NCBI RefSeq assembly: GCF_001584615.1
Contig: NZ_LQQC01000010.1
Coordinates: forward strand, 124,001-188,000
Source of the DNA: Brevibacterium ravenspurgense
GTDB lineage: Bacteria; Actinomycetota; Actinomycetes; Actinomycetales; Brevibacteriaceae
Reading direction: 5' to 3'
Length of the DNA: 64,000 nucleotides
A model generated the notes under the pieces. It searched no databases, was not told where the DNA came from, and saw only the letters and a program-made list of their open reading frames with translations. This document shows, piece after piece, positions 61,453-64,000 of the stretch. Both the position numbers and the translations under genes were made by a program. Position 1 is the stretch's first letter. Every line of letters begins with the position of its first letter.

Positions 61453-62724
61453 TCAACACAGCAGTGCGAGTGGGACAACGGCCACACCGTCCGGTCTTCG
61501 GTAAGCATCTGTGCCCGTTGTGACCACGACCTTGTCCGCCAAGCGCGGACCGATGTGATCGCCCAACCAATGCAGGTGGCGAACGTCCCTGTCCGTGGGT
61601 GTTGGCTTCAACTTCACTTCGAAGGCAACGACCCTGCCGTCGTACCGTTCAAGAATCAGGTCGATCTCCTGTGCTCCGCCTTGTGTGCGCAGATGTGAGA
61701 CCTTCGCCTCGGAAGCCTGTCCAGCCGCGCGAACAGTGAGAGTGACCAGCGATTCGAAGAGCTGGCCAAACAGCTCCCACGAGCCGGGCTCGCCGGAGGT
61801 AAGGATGTTCGGCGTAAGACCGAGCAGAGCGGCCGCAATGCCGGGATCAAATATCTGATGCTTCGGGGCAGCAGTGAGCTTTTTGAATGGGGAGGGGTTG
61901 GGGAACCATGCCGGTACCGGATCCAACAGCCATAGTTTGCTGAGGATGTCGCGGTAACCCAGAGCCGAATCTTTGGAGATTTTGGCAGCGTCACCCGGAG
62001 AGGCGGCGTTCAGAATTTTGGTGTACGAGGTGGTGGTTGAGGATGCCGCTGCGTATGCCGCCCACCATGCACGCAGCGATTCTGGTTTGCGCACCAGGAG
62101 TCCCTGCTCTGGAACGTCGCGGTCGATAACGCGCTGAACATAGGCGTCGATGAGCTGGCGACGAAGCCGGGCTGGCTGTCGGCAGACGCCCGGCAGTCCG
62201 GTAGCGGACAGTGCTTCAGCATAGTCTGTCAGCGAATAGTCTGTGTGGCCGGAGATTGTGGCTGTGCCTGTGAAGAGCTCAGCGATTTTGACCGTTGGTG
62301 AGGTGTCAGCGCGCTCAGACAGGGCGAGTGGTCGCATCCGTAGGCTGATCACACGTCCGGCGCCTGAGTGCGTATCGACGCCCTGCTTGGGTGTGGCGCT
62401 TCCGGTCAGCAGGTAGCGCGTGGTTACCTGCTTGTCTACATTCCTCCTCACCGCATCCCAAACTTGAGGCAAGTGCTGCCATTCATCGATGCACAGTGTG
62501 TCTTCGGCAACCAATAGGGCGTCCATGTCAGCTCGAAGGAGCTCCCGTTCGCTGTCACGGTCGAGGAAGTATGTTCGATTCGCTCGCCTTGTGGCCGTCT
62601 CGGACTTGCCCACTGCTTTTGGTCCGTCGATGGCGATGGCAGATGCCCCCGTCAGCTCGTCCAATTCAAGGTCGATGTAGCGCGGGAGATACGAGGGGCT
62701 GTCAGTCGGGTAGTCGATGGCCAT
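61453..62724 (-). CDS. AAA ATPase with DUF4143 (nuclease-like) C-terminus
   Basis: The 423-aa protein has an AAA_14 P-loop domain: AIAIDGPKAVGKSETATRRA (Walker A), TLCIDEWQHLPQVWDAV (Walker B) and TRYLLTGSATPKQG (sensor). The DUF4143 domain begins near LTDYAEALSATGLPGV and reads DPGIAAALLGLTPNIL. Near the C-terminus QEIDLILERYDGRVVAFEVK has the D-x(n)-E-x-K spacing of PD-(D/E)xK nucleases. Family members are scattered, mobile and without a proven role. The ATG at 62724 follows a TATTGT -10 by 7 nt; four 17-bp repeats cover and extend upstream of the -35 region. Confidence 0.9.
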   Translation of the reverse strand: MAIDYPTDSPSYLPRYIDLELDELTGASAIAIDGPKAVGKSETATRRANRTYFLDRDSERELLRADMDALLVAEDTLCIDEWQHLPQVWDAVRRNVDKQVTTRYLLTGSATPKQGVDTHSGAGRVISLRMRPLALSERADTSPTVKIAELFTGTATISGHTDYSLTDYAEALSATGLPGVCRQPARLRRQLIDAYVQRVIDRDVPEQGLLVRKPESLRAWWAAYAAASSTTTSYTKILNAASPGDAAKISKDSALGYRDILSKLWLLDPVPAWFPNPSPFKKLTAAPKHQIFDPGIAAALLGLTPNILTSGEPGSWELFGQLFESLVTLTVRAAGQASEAKVSHLRTQGGAQEIDLILERYDGRVVAFEVKLKPTPTDRDVRHLHWLGDHIGPRLADKVVVTTGTDAYRRPDGVAVVPLALLC

Positions 62725-62731
62725 AGTCTGA

Positions 62732-62737
62732 ACAATA
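62732..62737 (-). promoter_or_regulatory. -10 element (TATTGT), 7 nt before the DUF4143 ATPase gene
   Basis: TATTGT, tcagact and ATG are consecutive on the minus strand. The expected -35 position (62755-62760) falls in the first copy of the 17-bp repeats. Confidence 0.5.
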
Positions 62738-62743
62738 GCAGGC

Positions 62744-62829
62744 TAACCGCCGATTTATCGAGGAGATAACCGCCAACTTATCGCCTCGTTACCAGGCAGT
62801 TTATCGGCCTGTTAGCCGCTAATTTATCG
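62744..62829. repeat. Four 17-bp direct repeats with exact 23-bp period
   Basis: Copies start at 62744, 62767, 62790 and 62813: taaccgccgatttatcg, taaccgccaacttatcg, taccaggcagtttatcg, tagccgctaatttatcg. The core ttatcg is invariant and the left half nearly so (copy 3 is the most divergent). Spacers of 6 nt differ. The array begins 20 bp upstream of the ATPase ATG and overlaps its -35 region. This looks like an operator array or iteron-type protein-binding sites. No terminal repeat or transposon boundary was seen. Confidence 0.85.
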
Positions 62830-62863
62830 GCCCGGTGCCTGAACAGACACTTCACCGCGCCCC

Positions 62864-63868
62864 TCACTGTGCTCCGGCGAGGTGGGGGTAGTGCTTCTCG
62901 GTCACATTGGGGTGGCTGCGCAGGCGGGAAGCGAAGGCGTTGTCGCCGTAGACGGTGTGCAGGACATCGAGTTCGTCGACCGAGACCCCGCGCGCCTTCG
63001 AGGCAAGCCCCGGCGGGAGAGTCACTGCCGGCAGCTGCGCGCTCAGTGCTGGGTTGTAGAAGAACGGCACCGAGATCCTGTCTTCACCGGGCTTAGTCGG
63101 CAGCACACGGTGGAGAGTGGCTTTGAGGTAGCCGTCGGTTGCGACTTCCAGCAGTTTGCCGATGTTGACGATGAAAGTGTTCTCAATCGGGTCAGCATCG
63201 ATCCACCCGTCGGCTGTCAGCACCTGCAGTCCCGAAGTTCCCGGCTGTGGGTACAGCAGTGTGAGTGTTCCGGAGTCGCGGTGTTCGCCCACGCCCTGCG
63301 TGACCGAGTCATCCTCGGCTGCGGGGTAGCGGACGATCTTGATGAACGATTCGGGCTCATTCGCAAATGCGGGTGCGAAGTGATCAGCCGGCTGGCCCAG
63401 GCTCAGCGCCCATTCGCTCAGCAGCTTGTCGCCGACTTCTGTGAGCTGCTTAAACCAGCTGTCGGTGATGGTTTTGAGCTCCGGGAGTGACTCCGGGTAC
63501 TGATTGGGGCCGCGTAGGTTGTCGTAATCGTGTTCCGGTTCGGCAATCGCGGGCCGGTCAGCACCGATGTCGATCTGTTCGCGCCAGTCGACAACACCTC
63601 GCGTGTGTTCGCCGCCGGTGCGGGTGTATCCGCGGAAGTGCTTGGAGTGAGTGTTCTCAATTGCGAGTTTCTCTTCTTCCGGCAGGTCGAAGAACTTCTG
63701 CGAGACTTCGAGAATCTGTGCGAAATCCTCAGCGGGAATTCCGTGACCTGTCAGGTAGAAGAACCCGATTTCGTGTGTCACCCGGCGCAGCTCTTCGCGG
63801 AACTGCTCGGCGGTTGCCGGGTCGTCGGCCAGGCTGAGATCAAGGATGGGCAGCTGTTTCGCGGTCAT
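62864..63868 (-). CDS. Isopenicillin N synthase-like Fe(II)/2-oxoglutarate dioxygenase
   Basis: The 334-aa protein belongs to the IPNS/2OG-oxygenase family: LPILDLSLADDPATAEQFRE, EIGFFYLTGHGIP near the N-terminus. The iron ligands are His and Asp in GVGEHRDSGTLTLL and His in LKATLHRVLPT. The 2OG-binding Arg-x-Ser is in GEDRISVPFFYNP. The substrate is unknown; relatives act in amino-acid, gibberellin-like or antibiotic metabolism. The ATG at 63868 has cagagg upstream. It is cut off from the ATPase gene by the 23-bp-period repeats; both genes lie on the minus strand and are probably unrelated. Confidence 0.9.
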   Translation of the reverse strand: MTAKQLPILDLSLADDPATAEQFREELRRVTHEIGFFYLTGHGIPAEDFAQILEVSQKFFDLPEEEKLAIENTHSKHFRGYTRTGGEHTRGVVDWREQIDIGADRPAIAEPEHDYDNLRGPNQYPESLPELKTITDSWFKQLTEVGDKLLSEWALSLGQPADHFAPAFANEPESFIKIVRYPAAEDDSVTQGVGEHRDSGTLTLLYPQPGTSGLQVLTADGWIDADPIENTFIVNIGKLLEVATDGYLKATLHRVLPTKPGEDRISVPFFYNPALSAQLPAVTLPPGLASKARGVSVDELDVLHTVYGDNAFASRLRSHPNVTEKHYPHLAGAQ

Positions 63869-64000
63869 GGGCGCCTCTGCATTCTTCGGTGGAATTGCTC
63901 AACACCGCCGACGCTAGGCACGCACGAGGCGCCCTCGCGGCTCCACTGTCACGGCCGGAAAGATTCCGTCATCTTGGGGTGGTTTCTTTGACGCTCTGTG

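Noticed and set aside
1..64000. CRISPR arrays, tRNA and rRNA genes
   Set aside because: No array of regular repeats with unique spacers was found; the only regular repeats have a period of 23 bp, too short for a CRISPR. No cloverleaf or rRNA sequence was recognised by eye.

Overview
The window is high-GC actinobacterial chromosome. GTG, TTG and ATG starts are mixed, and most transcription units look leaderless. The housekeeping order (leuA-recO-uppS, glyS, dusB-dgt-dnaG, leuS, comEA-comEC-holA-rpsT-lepA-hemW) is typical of Micrococcales. A Brevibacterium-like organism is my best guess, from gene order and protein style only.

Positions 1-44,313 are mostly core genome. A truncated L,D-transpeptidase gene diverges from a membrane-anchored secreted protein gene. 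leuA follows with a Leu-codon leader peptide, then recO and uppS, a DEAD-box helicase, glyS, a TenA-like protein, a lactate-permease-type transporter, dusB-dgt, dnaG and a two-component system. A TetR/MFS efflux pair comes next. A minus-strand run encodes fadD, ppk2, a YihY membrane protein, a 3-methyladenine glycosylase that seems to start at CTG, a long-form GAPDH and glpK. Then come leuS, nadE, a membrane protein overlapping a two-gene fluoride channel, a UDP-glucose dehydrogenase, a 33-codon linking ORF, degV, comEA-comEC, holA, rpsT, a PemK/MazF-like gene, lepA and hemW.

Positions about 44,400-57,900 are an accessory island. It holds a double-GNAT gene diverging from a frameshifted TetR gene, and an Erm(X)-like 23S rRNA methyltransferase with an RLR-type leader peptide and a 4-nt-overlapping AraC-type gene. 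It also holds a complete MobF relaxase-helicase gene. A compact four-gene cassette follows: unknown 247-aa protein, XRE-ImmA/IrrE metallopeptidase, DUF2188-like small protein and TIGR04141/DUF6119-like protein, with a perfect 14-bp hairpin before the last gene. The cassette is the best candidate here for an undescribed (defence or toxin-antitoxin-like) system. The island ends in wreckage: a large serine recombinase missing its catalytic half abuts a 5'-truncated IS3-family element, which abuts the tail of an interrupted gene.

Positions 57,900-64,000 are mixed. They hold an SDR-TspO fusion gene diverging from a CPBP protease gene, a serine-recombinase zinc-ribbon remnant not visible as an ATG-started ORF, a small acidic-tailed protein, a GNAT, an AAA-ATPase/DUF4143 gene preceded by four 17-bp repeats at an exact 23-bp period over its promoter, and an isopenicillin-N-synthase-like dioxygenase. 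No tRNA, rRNA or CRISPR array was recognised.
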